This document shows, one piece after another, positions 10,493-19,769 of a DNA stretch of 64,000 nt. The DNA comes from Desulfobulbaceae bacterium. GTDB lineage: Bacteria; Desulfobacterota; Desulfobulbia; Desulfobulbales; Desulfobulbaceae. The position numbers and the translations under genes are program-made. The notes under the pieces were generated by a model. That model did no database searches, was not told the origin of the DNA, and saw only the letters and a list, made by a program, of their open reading frames with translations. How positions within the stretch are numbered: the stretch's first letter is position 1; each line of letters begins with the position of its first letter. Location: the NCBI GenBank assembly GCA_011391865.1, contig JAABPV010000011.1, positions 62,001 through 126,000 of the forward strand. The letters run 5' to 3'.

Positions 10493-10606
10493 TGTTGTGT
10501 TCTGGTAGTCGTATGTGTCTGCGGATTCCTGCGAGGAACAGGAGCCGGGAAGAAAATTATCAGAAAAATGCCGCCGCTACAACGGCTTTTTGCAAAAAAC
10601 CGCTTT

Positions 10607-11287
10607 TCAGCCCGGAAGATGCCAGCGCGGCTGCGGCTGAACCTGCCGGATCAACCGCTCCAGCAGCTCGTGAAAGGCTGGCCTGTCCAGCTCGCGGCTG
10701 CCGAAGCGGAGCATATGCGCGGTGGTCATCTGACAGTCTATGGCTGCAATGCCGCTTTGCCGTGCATGGCTGACCAGCGCGGCCAGCGCGACCTTCGAGG
10801 CATCGTCGCGCAGGGAGAACATGGATTCACCGAAGAACATTCTGTCCAAGCAGACTCCGTACAGCCCGCCGACCAGCTCACCCTCAAAGCGGCATTCCAC
10901 CGAATGCGCGAAGCCCAGCTCGTGTAGGCGGATGTAGGCGGCCTGCATCTCCGTGCTGATCCACGTGCCGGTTTCCTGCCGCACAGCGGCGCAGGCGGCG
11001 ATGACCTCAGCAAAGGCGGTGTCCGAGCTGACCTGATAGATGCCCCGTCGGATGGTGCGGGCAAGACTACGCGGCAGATGGAATTCCTCCGGGAAGAGCA
11101 CCAAGCGCGGCGAGAGCGACCACCACAGGATCGGTTCATCGCCGGAATACCAAGGAAAAATGCCCTGCTCGTAGGCGGCCAGCAGGCGGGCAGGCGAGAG
11201 GTCGCCGCCCACCGCCAAAAGGCCGTCCGGCTCGGCCAGCTCCGGCGGCGGAAAGACTAATTCCTTGGTCAGGCGGAAGACAGGCAT
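10607..11287 (-). CDS. aat: Leucyl/phenylalanyl-tRNA--protein transferase
   Basis: The 226-residue protein matches Aat in length and motifs: FPPPELAEPDGLLAVGGDLS near the N-terminus, then AYEQGIFPWYS, PILWWSLSPR, CRFEGELVGGLYGV and MFFGESMFS. Aat adds Leu or Phe to N-terminal Arg or Lys, marking proteins for ClpAP through the N-degron route in the cytoplasm. The start overlaps the upstream acetolactate-synthase-like gene in TGATG, so translation is probably coupled. clpS and clpA are not nearby. Confidence 0.95.
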   Translation of the reverse strand: MPVFRLTKELVFPPPELAEPDGLLAVGGDLSPARLLAAYEQGIFPWYSGDEPILWWSLSPRLVLFPEEFHLPRSLARTIRRGIYQVSSDTAFAEVIAACAAVRQETGTWISTEMQAAYIRLHELGFAHSVECRFEGELVGGLYGVCLDRMFFGESMFSLRDDASKVALAALVSHARQSGIAAIDCQMTTAHMLRFGSRELDRPAFHELLERLIRQVQPQPRWHLPG

Positions 11288-12936
11288 CAGCCGATCAGGC
11301 AGGTCTTGCGGCGCAGCTCCTCGATCAGAACCGACTCATTTTCCGCATAGTCAATCGGCAGCTCGATCAGGTGCACGCCGGGCGTGTTCAGGCAATGGTC
11401 GAGTGTCTCCGGCAGCTGATGCTCCGCCGAAATCCGCCAGCCCGACGCGCCGTAGCTCTCGGCATATTTGACAAAATCCGGGTTGCCGAAGTCAAGGCCG
11501 AACTGCGGCAGATTCATGCCTGCCTGCTTCCATTTGATCATGCCGAGACCGTCATCGCGAAGAAGAAGCACGGTCAGGTCGAGCTTGAGGCGGATGGCGG
11601 TTTCCAGCTCCTGCGAGTTCATCATGAAGCCGCCGTCGCCGCAGATCGCAATCACCTTGCGCTGCGGGAAGAGCATCTTGGCCGCGATAGCCACCGGCAG
11701 GCCTGCGCCCATCGTCGCCAGCGCGTTGTCGAGCAGTACCGAGCTGGGATCCGCCGACTTGTAATTGCGGGCAAACCAAATCTTGTACATCCCGTTGTCC
11801 AAGGAGAGAATGGTCTCTTGGTCGGTCAGCTCTTGCAGCACCTTGGTGAGCTGCTGCGGCGTGTAGGGGAAGGTGGTCGGCAGGGTGCAGCGGTACACGT
11901 TCTTCTCAATTTCCTTCTTCAGTTTGCTGAAATAGCCGTCGCCAGCGAGCGAATCTGAGCCAATCAGCCCAGACAGGCGGCTGACTGAATCGGCGATGTC
12001 GCCGATGATCTCGCGCTGCGGAAAATAGACCTCGTCAAAGACCGCGCTAAAGTAATTGATATGAATGACCTGCACGCCGTCCCGATGCATGAAGAAGGGC
12101 GGTTTCTCCACCACATCATGGCCGACGTTGATGATCACATCCGCTTTACCGATGGCGCAGTGCAGATAGTCGTGATCAGACAGCGCGGCGGTGCCAAGGC
12201 AGCGGGAATGGAACTCGTCCGCCGTACCCTTGCCCATCTGGGTGGAGAAGAAGTGGATGCCCGTGCGGTCAATGAACTGCTGGAGGGCCGCGCCGGTCTG
12301 GCGGCGGTTGGCCACCGCAGCAATGAGCAGGAGCGGATTCTTCGCTTGGCTGATGATCGCTGCCACGTGACGCAGGGCCTCATCCGAAGCCAAAGGCACC
12401 GGCACATCCGTCACCGGGAAAGGCCGGGCCGTTTCTGAGACCAGCTCCGCCGCGATGTCCTCCGGTAGCTCCAGATGCACTGGCCCGGCCTTCTCCTGCA
12501 CCGCAGTGCGGAAGGCTTCACGGGTGAGAGCGGCGATGGAATCCGCGCTGACAATCTGCCGGGTCAGCTTGGTGATCGGGGCCATCATTGAGACCACGTT
12601 GATGATCTGAAAGCGGCCCTGCTTCGAGCTTTTGATCGGCTTCTGCCCAGTGATGAAAAGGCAGGGCATTCCGCCCAGATAGGCGTAGGCCGCGCTGGTG
12701 ACAAAGTTGGTCGCGCCCGGTCCCAAAGTGGCAAGGCAGACTCCCGGTTTGCCGGTCAGACGGCCATAGGCTGCGGCCATGAAGCCAGCAGCCTGCTCGT
12801 GCCGGGTCAGGATCAGCCGGATTGTGGAAGTCCGCAGCGCTTCCAGAAAGGCGAGGTTCTCCTCGCCGGGTATGCCAAAGATATATTCCACGCCCTCGTT
12901 TTCGAGGCAGCGCACTAAGAGTTCAGCACCGTTCAT
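11287..12936 (-). CDS. Thiamine-diphosphate enzyme, acetolactate synthase-like (catabolic AlsS type)
   Basis: The start at 12936 (MNGAELLVRCLENEGVEYIF) gives 549 residues. The N-terminal pyrophosphate-domain motif GIPGEENLAF, catalytic Glu in RHEQAAGFMA, and the GDGGFMMNSQELETA motif that binds Mg-ThDP place it in the acetolactate synthase/pyruvate oxidase family. No regulatory small-subunit gene (ilvN) is adjacent. AlsS-type enzymes join two pyruvates to acetolactate. A related activity such as pyruvate oxidase or glyoxylate carboligase cannot be excluded. The stop overlaps aat by one base. No strong RBS is visible, and an in-frame ATG 18 codons upstream (12990) is an alternative. Confidence 0.85.
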   Translation of the reverse strand: MNGAELLVRCLENEGVEYIFGIPGEENLAFLEALRTSTIRLILTRHEQAAGFMAAAYGRLTGKPGVCLATLGPGATNFVTSAAYAYLGGMPCLFITGQKPIKSSKQGRFQIINVVSMMAPITKLTRQIVSADSIAALTREAFRTAVQEKAGPVHLELPEDIAAELVSETARPFPVTDVPVPLASDEALRHVAAIISQAKNPLLLIAAVANRRQTGAALQQFIDRTGIHFFSTQMGKGTADEFHSRCLGTAALSDHDYLHCAIGKADVIINVGHDVVEKPPFFMHRDGVQVIHINYFSAVFDEVYFPQREIIGDIADSVSRLSGLIGSDSLAGDGYFSKLKKEIEKNVYRCTLPTTFPYTPQQLTKVLQELTDQETILSLDNGMYKIWFARNYKSADPSSVLLDNALATMGAGLPVAIAAKMLFPQRKVIAICGDGGFMMNSQELETAIRLKLDLTVLLLRDDGLGMIKWKQAGMNLPQFGLDFGNPDFVKYAESYGASGWRISAEHQLPETLDHCLNTPGVHLIELPIDYAENESVLIEELRRKTCLIG

Positions 12937-13076
12937 TTTTTGAATGCCTGTCGTGACCTTGTTGTTTGAGCAGGAGGCAGGAGCTTGCATGGCCCGTTCA
13001 GCTAATGTACCGCATTTGCCCGCTCTGGGGGTAGGGAAAAACTCGAAGCAGGGTACAGGCGCATCTCGGCAGGAGC

Positions 13077-13343
13077 TTACGGGACAAAGGGCTTCAGCAT
13101 GAGTTCTTTGATCACTCTGAATTTCCTCAAAGCAGCCAATTCCTCAAGCACAGACCGTCCATCCTCCTGCGCTGACATGCCAAAAAAAGGGTGTGAGGTG
13201 ATTTTGCCCGGCTTTTTCCGGGGCGGCGGAATGAGTATCCCTCTGACCTTGCCACGGTGCATGAGCGTCACCTCCTCATTCCGGTCGAGGGCCTTGAGCA
13301 CGTCGTGCATTCTGCACCGCAAATCTGTTGTCGTCGCCTTCAT
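13077..13343 (-). CDS. Phd/YefM-like antitoxin (orphan)
   Basis: The 88-residue protein begins MKATTTDLRCRMHDVLKALD and continues EEVTLMHRGKVRGILIPP. This helix followed by a two-strand pattern, with 'R-G-K-x-x-G-I-L', is the Phd/YefM antitoxin fold that binds operator DNA. The Pro/Lys-rich segment (PPPRKKPGK) and helical tail would contact a toxin. No PIN, RelE or Doc gene is next to it on either side, so it may be solitary or have lost its toxin. The RBS GGAGG sits before ATG 13343. Confidence 0.6.
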   Translation of the reverse strand: MKATTTDLRCRMHDVLKALDRNEEVTLMHRGKVRGILIPPPRKKPGKITSHPFFGMSAQEDGRSVLEELAALRKFRVIKELMLKPFVP

Positions 13344-13611
13344 GCTGCCTCCTTTGCGTGTAGTTCCTCAGCAGGATACACAATTCCCCTAAAGCTGCAA
13401 ACTGAAATCCCCGCCCTGCCGAACGAGACATGCCCCGCCGCATCATGTGGCGGAAGAGGACAACGTTATGCTCCGCAAGACCCATACTCTATGCAATGCA
13501 GGATCAGCACGCTGTCGAGGTAGCCGAGAGCCTTGGTTCGAGATTTTCACCAACGCGCTATCGAAGCTCCATCCTCTCCCTTTTCAGCAGATCATCGCAC
13601 CTCAATCCTGC

Positions 13612-14091
13612 TCAAAGGAACGTCCAGTTGGCAAACATGGCCGCCTGCCCGCAGAAGCTGCCCTGCGCATCCGTAAGGTTCCAGACCACAGCCTGTTCGA
13701 TCCGAAACAGCCGCCCGTTTTTGGAGATTCGCACTCCGGCATAATCATCAATAAAGCCAGCAGCAGCCACCCGTGCCAGCAGCCGGGCGCGCTCCTCCCG
13801 CTCTATGGCTTCTGCTGTGCAGCGGGAGGGCATGACGGTCAGTTCCTGCCAAGTCAGCTCGAACAAATCAAGAACCGTGCAGTTGCCGTAAGTGAGCACA
13901 GGATCAGCGGCAGCATTGTGGGACAGGAGAGCAAACGGAGCATGAAAGATGCGCCGTGCCGCCTCTGCTGGCGGGCAGTCCTGTTCCAGCAGGTCACGTC
14001 CGGTTAAGGTGCGGAGGCAGCTCCGCAGCAGCTTGACGTGTTCGGCAAGATAGGCATTGTCTTCAGCAGGATAAGGGAATGCAGGTGTCAT
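13612..14091 (-). CDS. MEKHLA domain protein
   Basis: The 159-residue protein fits the stand-alone MEKHLA family, a PAS-related fold: FALLSHNAAADPVLTYGN, then VLDLFELTWQELTVMPSR and EERARLLARVAAAGFIDDYAG. MEKHLA modules occur at the end of plant HD-ZIP III proteins and as single-domain bacterial proteins of unknown function; small-ligand or redox sensing is suspected. The start overlaps the stop of the ROCO GTPase gene in ATGA, so the two are probably translated together. This makes a sensor-GTPase pairing possible. Confidence 0.75.
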   Translation of the reverse strand: MTPAFPYPAEDNAYLAEHVKLLRSCLRTLTGRDLLEQDCPPAEAARRIFHAPFALLSHNAAADPVLTYGNCTVLDLFELTWQELTVMPSRCTAEAIEREERARLLARVAAAGFIDDYAGVRISKNGRLFRIEQAVVWNLTDAQGSFCGQAAMFANWTFL

Positions 14092-15977
14092 GGTTGTTTC
14101 TTCTCCTTGTTCAGAATATCCTCGGCAATGTTCTGGTAGTTGATTTTCAAGCCGAACAATTCAAGATTGCCTTCAACATACCTGTTCATCTTCTTTATCA
14201 GTCCCCGCAGTCCGCCCGCCTTCCGTTCTCCCTCAGCTAAAGCGAGCATCTGCTTGCCCTCGCTTTCATTGGCGAAATGCACCCGTTCGAGCAGCTCTTT
14301 TACGGTGTATGCTCTTTTCGCGTCTTCCGGGAATACCTTTTCGATGCCCGCTTCTTGGCTCTTGAGCAGGCTTTCATAAGCAACGGTGATGGTTGGCTCA
14401 TCTGGCATTGGCACGCGCTCGCTGACCTTCAAGCCTTCAAAGCCCGTGTTGATTTCCCGTAGGGTGAGCCAAATCAGGGCGAGGAAGATTTTGCGCTCTT
14501 TGCCGGTCACGGCGATATGAATGCGGCGGGCCTCATCATCCACGTTGACCACCGCGCTGGCATCGAGCTGCGCATTCTTCAGGACAACGCCGCTGCGCCA
14601 GCGCAGATTGTCGTGTATCTCCTGATGCCGATTGACAATAAAGCGGGGCATGACAGAGGGCGGCAGGAAGTCCTCATAATGGAGAACAAAGCGCAGGGCA
14701 TTGCTGTAATCGAAGGTGAAGGAAGGCTCAGGCACGGCCAGCAACTGCGGAATAAGCACCTCCTTGTCATTGAGCGCATAGCACAGCTTGAACTTCTTCA
14801 TCAGCTCGATGATGTAATGGTGATCAGCGGGATAGTAGCGGTGCTCGCTGTCCTTCTTCTTTGCTAAGATGTCCGCCAGCGCATTGACGTGCAGCAGGCC
14901 CTTGGCATGAGCCACCGACGGCGCGTTGATAATCTTATACACCGCCTCTGTCACCCATTGCGGATTGAGGACGTGATGATCGTTCAGCTCAAACTGATCA
15001 AAGTGAATGACCGTGCCAAGATCGTTGAGGAAGTCAACCAAGACCTGCCGCGTGGTCGCGCCCTTCACTCCGGCTTCAAGGCAGATTTGCTCGAAGCGTT
15101 CGTAGTTGATGCGCGGCTCGTGCAGCTGCTCCAGCTTTTCCTTTGCCCGGAACCACGTTGCGGGCCAGCGGTTCTTGCTCAACGGCACATTGTCTAACTG
15201 CTCGTGCAGTGCTCGCGTGAATTCTGCCATGCCCTGTCCGCTGTGGCAGGAAAGCGGCCAGAAGCCCTTGATGAACGGGTATTTCTTACGCAGAAAAGGC
15301 TGGTTGAGATCAAAGCCGGGATTGATGTCCTGCTTGTTGAGCACCACCAAGACCGGGGATTCGCCGCCGAAGGTTTCAATGTAGCGCAGCCAGTATTCGG
15401 GCCGCTCGTCGCGCCGGTTGTCGAGGACGAGCACATACAGGCTGCGGCGCGAGAGGAAAAACTGGTGCGTGGCGTGCATGATCTCTTGGCCGCCGAAGTC
15501 CCAGACATTGCAGCAGGGCAGCTGGCCTGCGCTTGCGGGCCGCCATTTGTTGATGCTGATGCCGTGCGTCATTGGCTCGTGCGGGTCGAACTGCTGGCCG
15601 CGCAGCCGCTTGACTAATGAGGTCTTGCCCGATGCGCCCTCACCCACAAGGATGATCTTGACCTCCGCCAGCTCCTTGCTCTCGCCTTCCATTTCAGCGA
15701 AGTATTCGCGTATGGCTGAGATGCCTTTTTCAGCAAGTTCGTAAGGAGGGGAGATGAGGGGGTTGCCGCGAAGATAAAGCTCTTTTAACTTAGGTAGGTT
15801 GACGATTTCAGGAGGCAGATAGGAAAGCCGGTTGTATCTGAGGTAAAGCCTTTTAAGGCTTGCGAGCTGAAATACGTCTTGCGGCACTTCGGTCAATCCT
15901 TGCCTCATGAGATTAATAGACGTTGCCCCTGTCTCCGCAGCCTCTTTAATCAACTGCAAGGCTTCTTCTTTGCCCAT
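14088..15977 (-). CDS. ROCO-family protein: LRR - Roc GTPase - COR
   Basis: The 629-residue protein has about three leucine-rich repeats at 20-75 (LASLKRLYLRYNRLSYLPPE). A Roc GTPase follows, with Walker A GEGASGKTS at 112-120, switch T137, DFGGQE at 160-165 and NKQD at 214-217. A COR domain occupies ~290-520, and a helical tail at ~560-629 may be a further effector-binding region. Bacterial ROCO proteins are dimeric GTPases related to human LRRK2; their cell roles are mostly unknown. The LRR block is short for the family. The gene overlaps a MEKHLA gene by 4 bp and is preceded by an array of palindromic words. Confidence 0.9.
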   Translation of the reverse strand: MGKEEALQLIKEAAETGATSINLMRQGLTEVPQDVFQLASLKRLYLRYNRLSYLPPEIVNLPKLKELYLRGNPLISPPYELAEKGISAIREYFAEMEGESKELAEVKIILVGEGASGKTSLVKRLRGQQFDPHEPMTHGISINKWRPASAGQLPCCNVWDFGGQEIMHATHQFFLSRRSLYVLVLDNRRDERPEYWLRYIETFGGESPVLVVLNKQDINPGFDLNQPFLRKKYPFIKGFWPLSCHSGQGMAEFTRALHEQLDNVPLSKNRWPATWFRAKEKLEQLHEPRINYERFEQICLEAGVKGATTRQVLVDFLNDLGTVIHFDQFELNDHHVLNPQWVTEAVYKIINAPSVAHAKGLLHVNALADILAKKKDSEHRYYPADHHYIIELMKKFKLCYALNDKEVLIPQLLAVPEPSFTFDYSNALRFVLHYEDFLPPSVMPRFIVNRHQEIHDNLRWRSGVVLKNAQLDASAVVNVDDEARRIHIAVTGKERKIFLALIWLTLREINTGFEGLKVSERVPMPDEPTITVAYESLLKSQEAGIEKVFPEDAKRAYTVKELLERVHFANESEGKQMLALAEGERKAGGLRGLIKKMNRYVEGNLELFGLKINYQNIAEDILNKEKKQP

Positions 15978-16028
15978 GTCCTCGTTCTCCCTTGGTATGT
16001 GTATCGCAAGCAGTTGTAGTCAAAAAGA

Positions 16029-16088
16029 CCTACCCTAATAGGAACCTCCCTCCTACCCTAATAGGAGGCATCTTCCTATTAGGGTAGG
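16029..16088. repeat. Short-word array in direct and inverted orientation (CCTACCCTAATAGGA)
   Basis: The 15-bp word CCTACCCTAATAGGA occurs at 16029-16043 and 16052-16066 and in reverse at 16074-16088. Partial copies continue to about 16117 (CTGGTAGGAGACC). The second and third copies can form a stem of more than 15 bp. The array is upstream of the ROCO gene on the minus strand, so it may lie in its leader or promoter. Confidence 0.85.
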
Positions 16089-16242
16089 AGAGCACCTCCT
16101 TGCCTGGTAGGAGACCAAAGCCTGGCCTGCATCCTGTTGCAAGCATAAAATCAAAGGAAATGCAATGGGAATGTAGGCAGGCAGGAGGGCAAAGGTGCTT
16201 TGCTCATCACCTGATCCTTCGTGGGTGGTAGTTGCCATAAAT

Positions 16243-16272
16243 CGTAGGGGCGGTTCGCGAACCGCCCCTACG
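16243..16272. repeat. 30-bp perfect palindrome (GGGGCGGTTCGCGAACCGCCCC core)
   Basis: The sequence from CGTAGGGG to CCCCTACG is identical on both strands. Related copies occur at 32496-32515 and, with an A/T-changed centre, at 56001-56028. It lies between two minus-strand genes and is best described as a dispersed REP-like palindrome. A terminator role is possible, but no T run follows. Confidence 0.85.
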
Positions 16273-16302
16273 GATACCTTGCAACCATAGCACAGGGGCG
16301 GC

Positions 16303-18006
16303 TCACTGCTTCGGCGCGGGGCCTGCCACCAGCTCCTGCATCTTGATGACCGTCTTGTCTTTGCTCCAGAAATAGAGCGGGTTGCCGTTGTCGCTGCTTT
16401 CGGCGATGAAGAGGCGGAAGCGGCCCGGCTGCTCGGCATCTCTGAGCACTTGATAATCAACCGTGTAGCCGGAGGAGTGGCCGGTTTCCCAAAGTGTGCT
16501 CATCCGGCTGCCGTCCCAGCTCAGAACAGCCACGGATGATCCCTCGAACCAGCGGAGGTTCTTGAAGTAATCAACATTGGTCACACGGTTGCGGCTGACG
16601 ATGATCTCTGGTTTGCCGTCGCCGGTCAAATCCTGCGCGGCGATGCGCGTGTGGATATAGACCCGCTCGCGGTCGTAGGGCTGATCCAGCTCGGCTTTGC
16701 GCCTACTGGCTAAAGTGCCGAGAACCTCGCGGCTCGCGCCGTAGCTTTCTTCGCTCTTCCACAGCGGCTTGCTGGCCTGATCCTGCACCAGCAGCTTGTT
16801 CTCTTCAGTCAGGCCAATGAATTCGGGCCTGCCATCTTGGTTCAGATCAGCGCGGATGAAATCATGCAGGCTGAAGCCTTGCGGAATGGCCAGTTCTTCG
16901 CCACGATCCAGCTCGCCGCTCTGATTGACTGCCAGCCGGAAGATGCTGCCGCCCGCTTGACCGAGCAGCGCAGGCTGGCCTGCCGAATCCACATCCGGGC
17001 GGAGATAGAACGGCACCTGCTCATGCAGCTGGTGGAACTTCTTGCCGTCCCATGACAGCACCTGCGAAGAGGGAATGCTGCCGCTGCTGGCAGAGATGCA
17101 GATCTCTGGGCGGCGGTCGCCGTTGATGTCCGCCAAGCTCACAGCATGGAAGGCAAGATGCGAGGGCAGCGGCAGCTCCGCCACCTGCTGGAAGCGATCC
17201 GCGCTGAAACGGGCAAGGATCAGCCGTCCCTGCTCCAGCAGCACCAGCTCCTCTCTACCGTCGCCGTCCAAATCGCCTGCGTCCATCGCCTTTAGCGACA
17301 ATGCCAACTCGCCGCTGCTCAGGCTGTTCAGCTGCCGGAATAGGCTGCTTCCAGCTACCGAAGACGGCAGCGCGGTTTGACCGCTGGCGGTATAGATGCC
17401 GTCGCGCCACGCTTTGTCCGGGTGAGCGGTCTGAAAGCCGCTTATGCCGTCCTTGCCGAGAGCGTCAGCAGCTGTCTGCTCCTCTTCCGGCTCTTGATGA
17501 AAGACCTTTGCCGCTATTTCCGCAGACAGTGCATCAATGGCCGGGATCGTTTTATCTAAGGTGTCAATAGTGCGGGAGAACGAGGCGGGCGCGGCCTTGC
17601 TGCCGCTAAAGGCATGAATTCGGACCTCGTAGCCCTTTTCACGCTGCTCCAAGCTGCCAAGCAGCAGCCAGTCGCCGCCAAGCTGGCGGAGGAGCTGCCG
17701 CGCCTCCTGCTGGCGGCCCTGCTGGAGCTGCGCTTCCAAGCTACCGGTTTTGTCCGACCCATGCACGGCGGCAAGGCCGGTGCGGTCGGCCATCCGGGTG
17801 GCGAGGACGCTGGTCAGTCCGGCGCGGAGATGCTCCTGCGGCGGCTGGGTTTTCACAGTGAAGGGCAGGAAGACTATCGCGCCGACTTTCGCTTTGGCCG
17901 CCGCTTTTTTTTCAGCAGCAAAAACTGCTGGCGGCAGGGTGGTGAGAAGCAGGGCAAGGAAAAGGGCAAGGCCGCCGCCGGAGAGCCGGACTGGGAAGCC
18001 TTTCAT
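16303..18006 (-). CDS. Exported FG-GAP/VCBS repeat protein
   Basis: The start is set at 18006 (MKGFPVRLSGGGLALFLALL), which gives a clear signal peptide ending AVFA and 567 residues. The first ~180 residues resemble an exported nucleotide- or PG-associated domain (GAIVFLPFTV, then GDWLLLGSLE). The rest carries four or more Ca-binding FG-GAP loops: DLDGDGREE, DINGDRRPE, DLNQDGRPE and DLTGDGKPE. It probably forms a beta-propeller in the periplasm or on the surface. Similar proteins are found across Desulfobacterota. The substrate is unknown. Confidence 0.8.
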   Translation of the reverse strand: MKGFPVRLSGGGLALFLALLLTTLPPAVFAAEKKAAAKAKVGAIVFLPFTVKTQPPQEHLRAGLTSVLATRMADRTGLAAVHGSDKTGSLEAQLQQGRQQEARQLLRQLGGDWLLLGSLEQREKGYEVRIHAFSGSKAAPASFSRTIDTLDKTIPAIDALSAEIAAKVFHQEPEEEQTAADALGKDGISGFQTAHPDKAWRDGIYTASGQTALPSSVAGSSLFRQLNSLSSGELALSLKAMDAGDLDGDGREELVLLEQGRLILARFSADRFQQVAELPLPSHLAFHAVSLADINGDRRPEICISASSGSIPSSQVLSWDGKKFHQLHEQVPFYLRPDVDSAGQPALLGQAGGSIFRLAVNQSGELDRGEELAIPQGFSLHDFIRADLNQDGRPEFIGLTEENKLLVQDQASKPLWKSEESYGASREVLGTLASRRKAELDQPYDRERVYIHTRIAAQDLTGDGKPEIIVSRNRVTNVDYFKNLRWFEGSSVAVLSWDGSRMSTLWETGHSSGYTVDYQVLRDAEQPGRFRLFIAESSDNGNPLYFWSKDKTVIKMQELVAGPAPKQ

Positions 18007-18164
18007 TGCGGAACTCCGGGAGGGCAGCTGCTGCATGAATGTGTTCATCATCTGGGCGATAGGGTGGAGGAAGCGCAAAGAAGTTTCTCTGCAAGGTATA
18101 CCCCGCCCTTGCTGCTCGCGCAATTAGAAACGCACTGGCGGCCTCTTGTCTTCTGCTGTCTCAG

Positions 18165-18581
18165 TCATGCCGACGCGCCTGCCTCACGCCGCGCCGCCGC
18201 CGGGCTTTTGCCGCACCAGCGGCGGAAGGCCTTGCGGAAGCCGCGCTCGCTTTCAAAGCCCAGCTGAAAAGCCACTTCATCCACGCTCAGGCCGCTGTCC
18301 GCCAGCAGGCCCAAGGCGTTGACATGCCGGGCTTCGTCAATCAGCCTGCTGGCACTGGAGCCAGCGGCGCGGAGATGCCGCTGGAGGCTGCTCAGGCTCA
18401 TGCCCAAGCTCTGCGCCAGCCCGGAGGCGGTGTAGTCGCCCTTCAGCGCGTTCCGCATTACAACCTGACGGATTTTCGCGACCTCATTTCCCTCGCTGGC
18501 CAACCCGATATCGCGGCGCAGACCGTCAAGGTGCTGGGCCAGAACTTCCTTGCTCTCCGCCCTCCGCGCCTGACTGGGCAT
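18165..18581 (-). CDS. AraC-type DNA-binding domain protein (short, possibly truncated)
   Basis: The 138 residues hold a complete two-HTH AraC domain: YTASGLAQSLGMSLSSLQRH, then SVDEVAFQLGFESERGFRKA and the closing WCGKSPAAARR. Typical AraC regulators have 250-300 residues with an N-terminal sensor domain; here only ~45 residues precede the HTH. The start abuts, head to head, a 5'-truncated peptidase fragment (18588-18914). Both may have been cut by one deletion. It could still work as a sensor-less regulator. Confidence 0.7.
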   Translation of the reverse strand: MPSQARRAESKEVLAQHLDGLRRDIGLASEGNEVAKIRQVVMRNALKGDYTASGLAQSLGMSLSSLQRHLRAAGSSASRLIDEARHVNALGLLADSGLSVDEVAFQLGFESERGFRKAFRRWCGKSPAAARREAGASA

Positions 18582-18587
18582 GTCTAA

Positions 18588-18914
18588 AATCTTGCTGTCG
18601 AAAATCAGGGCATTGAACTGCTGGACCGCCTGCCTTTCAGCAGCGACGTACCCACGCTGAACAAAGAGGATTTCAGCAAGTTCTTCTGCTCGGAATTAGT
18701 TGCCGCCGCCTTTGAGGAAGCGGGCGTGACCGGGCCAGTCAACGCCTCAGAGGTAACGCCCGTTGACCTGTGCCGCTGGCGCATCTATCAGCTCAAGGGC
18801 GATTCTCAGAAAAGAATATCCCGTTTCAACACGGCCTCGCCCGCAGACTGGAACATCAGCGGGCAGCAAGGCTGCGATGAAGGCGGCGGGCCGCCGGTTT
18901 TGCAAGGGAAATAA
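18588..18914 (+). pseudogene. 3' fragment of a YiiX-like permuted papain amidase
   Basis: A plus-strand frame is open from a TAA at 18585 to the stop at 18914 with no plausible start. It reads FSKFFCSELVAAAFEEAGV and then NASEVTPVDLCRW. This is the C-terminal half of the permuted NlpC/P60-papain (YiiX/C92) family, including the FCSELVA motif that carries the catalytic Cys. The N-terminal half with the catalytic His is absent: the sequence upstream is the divergent AraC-type gene. It is therefore a remnant. The low-complexity end (GGGPPVLQGK) may be non-native. Confidence 0.65.
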
Positions 18915-18986
18915 AAACTGGAACGTACGCGGCGGTGCGGAGAAGAGGGCGGGCGCAGCGACCCGCCCTTCAAAGCGGGCGGAGGC

Positions 18987-19769
18987 TCACTTCTTTTTAT
19001 CCGCGCCTGCGACTTCCACGTACAGCGATGTCACTTCATCAGCGATCTGGTTGATGTCGTCAGTGCTGGACAGAACCAGCGCAGGATTGCCTTTTTCACG
19101 AACCTTAAGGAAATACGGCGCGACCCGCTCCCAGTTGCTCTGCATTTTATTCAGCAGCATGTTGATCCGGTCATTGTTTCTCTTCTCCGCGCGTAGAAAT
19201 TTAAGCGCACTCTCAAACTCAGAAGTAGCGGCTTCTAATTTCTGGATAGAGCTTTCATCTTGAAAACCTGCCTGATAGGCAATGTAGTGTTTGGCGATTC
19301 GCTGCGAGAGCATCCGTTGCCGCCCGGAAATATTGATGATGTTGTCAATTTTTGCCCCTGACAGCTCCTCCAGCTTCAGCACCACATTCTGGCTAGCCTC
19401 CAGCAGTTGCTCGCTCAAATCCAGAACAGCGACTGAATTTTCCTTTTTATACGGTTTTGTCACCAATGCCTTATAGCTGGAAAAGGCAGTCTCAACTATG
19501 CCAAGCAGCTCCTGCATTGTGCTGTCGTTGACTTTTTTCAGCGCGTCATGGTTGTATTGAAAACGGGTGACGGCGATGCTGAGCTGATGACTGGCCTCTT
19601 GCTGTGAAACGCCTTGGCCGTTGTAGAGATACGCCTTGGCGATCCGCTGCGAAAGCATCCGCTGCATTCCCGCACGGTTCATCAGCTCAGAATAATTCTC
19701 AGCCGCTTGCATGGGTGCTGCAAGGAGAGCCAGAAAAAGTGCTGTCAGCAGAATGTTGAATGTGCGCAT
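18987..19769 (-). CDS. Exported protein with two PilJ/NarX-type sensor domains
   Basis: The start at 19769 (MRTFNILLTALFLALLAAPM) follows AAGGAG with 6-nt spacing and gives 260 residues. A signal peptide ending MQA precedes two similar helical domains, each beginning with the nitrate-sensor P-box-like motif: AGMQRMLSQRIAKAY and SGRQRMLSQRIAKHY. These belong to the PilJ_2 type used as ligand-sensing modules in NarX/NarQ and PilJ. No membrane anchor or signalling output follows, so it would be a free periplasmic binding protein. A kinase or MCP partner is not adjacent. Confidence 0.8.
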   Translation of the reverse strand: MRTFNILLTALFLALLAAPMQAAENYSELMNRAGMQRMLSQRIAKAYLYNGQGVSQQEASHQLSIAVTRFQYNHDALKKVNDSTMQELLGIVETAFSSYKALVTKPYKKENSVAVLDLSEQLLEASQNVVLKLEELSGAKIDNIINISGRQRMLSQRIAKHYIAYQAGFQDESSIQKLEAATSEFESALKFLRAEKRNNDRINMLLNKMQSNWERVAPYFLKVREKGNPALVLSSTDDINQIADEVTSLYVEVAGADKKK

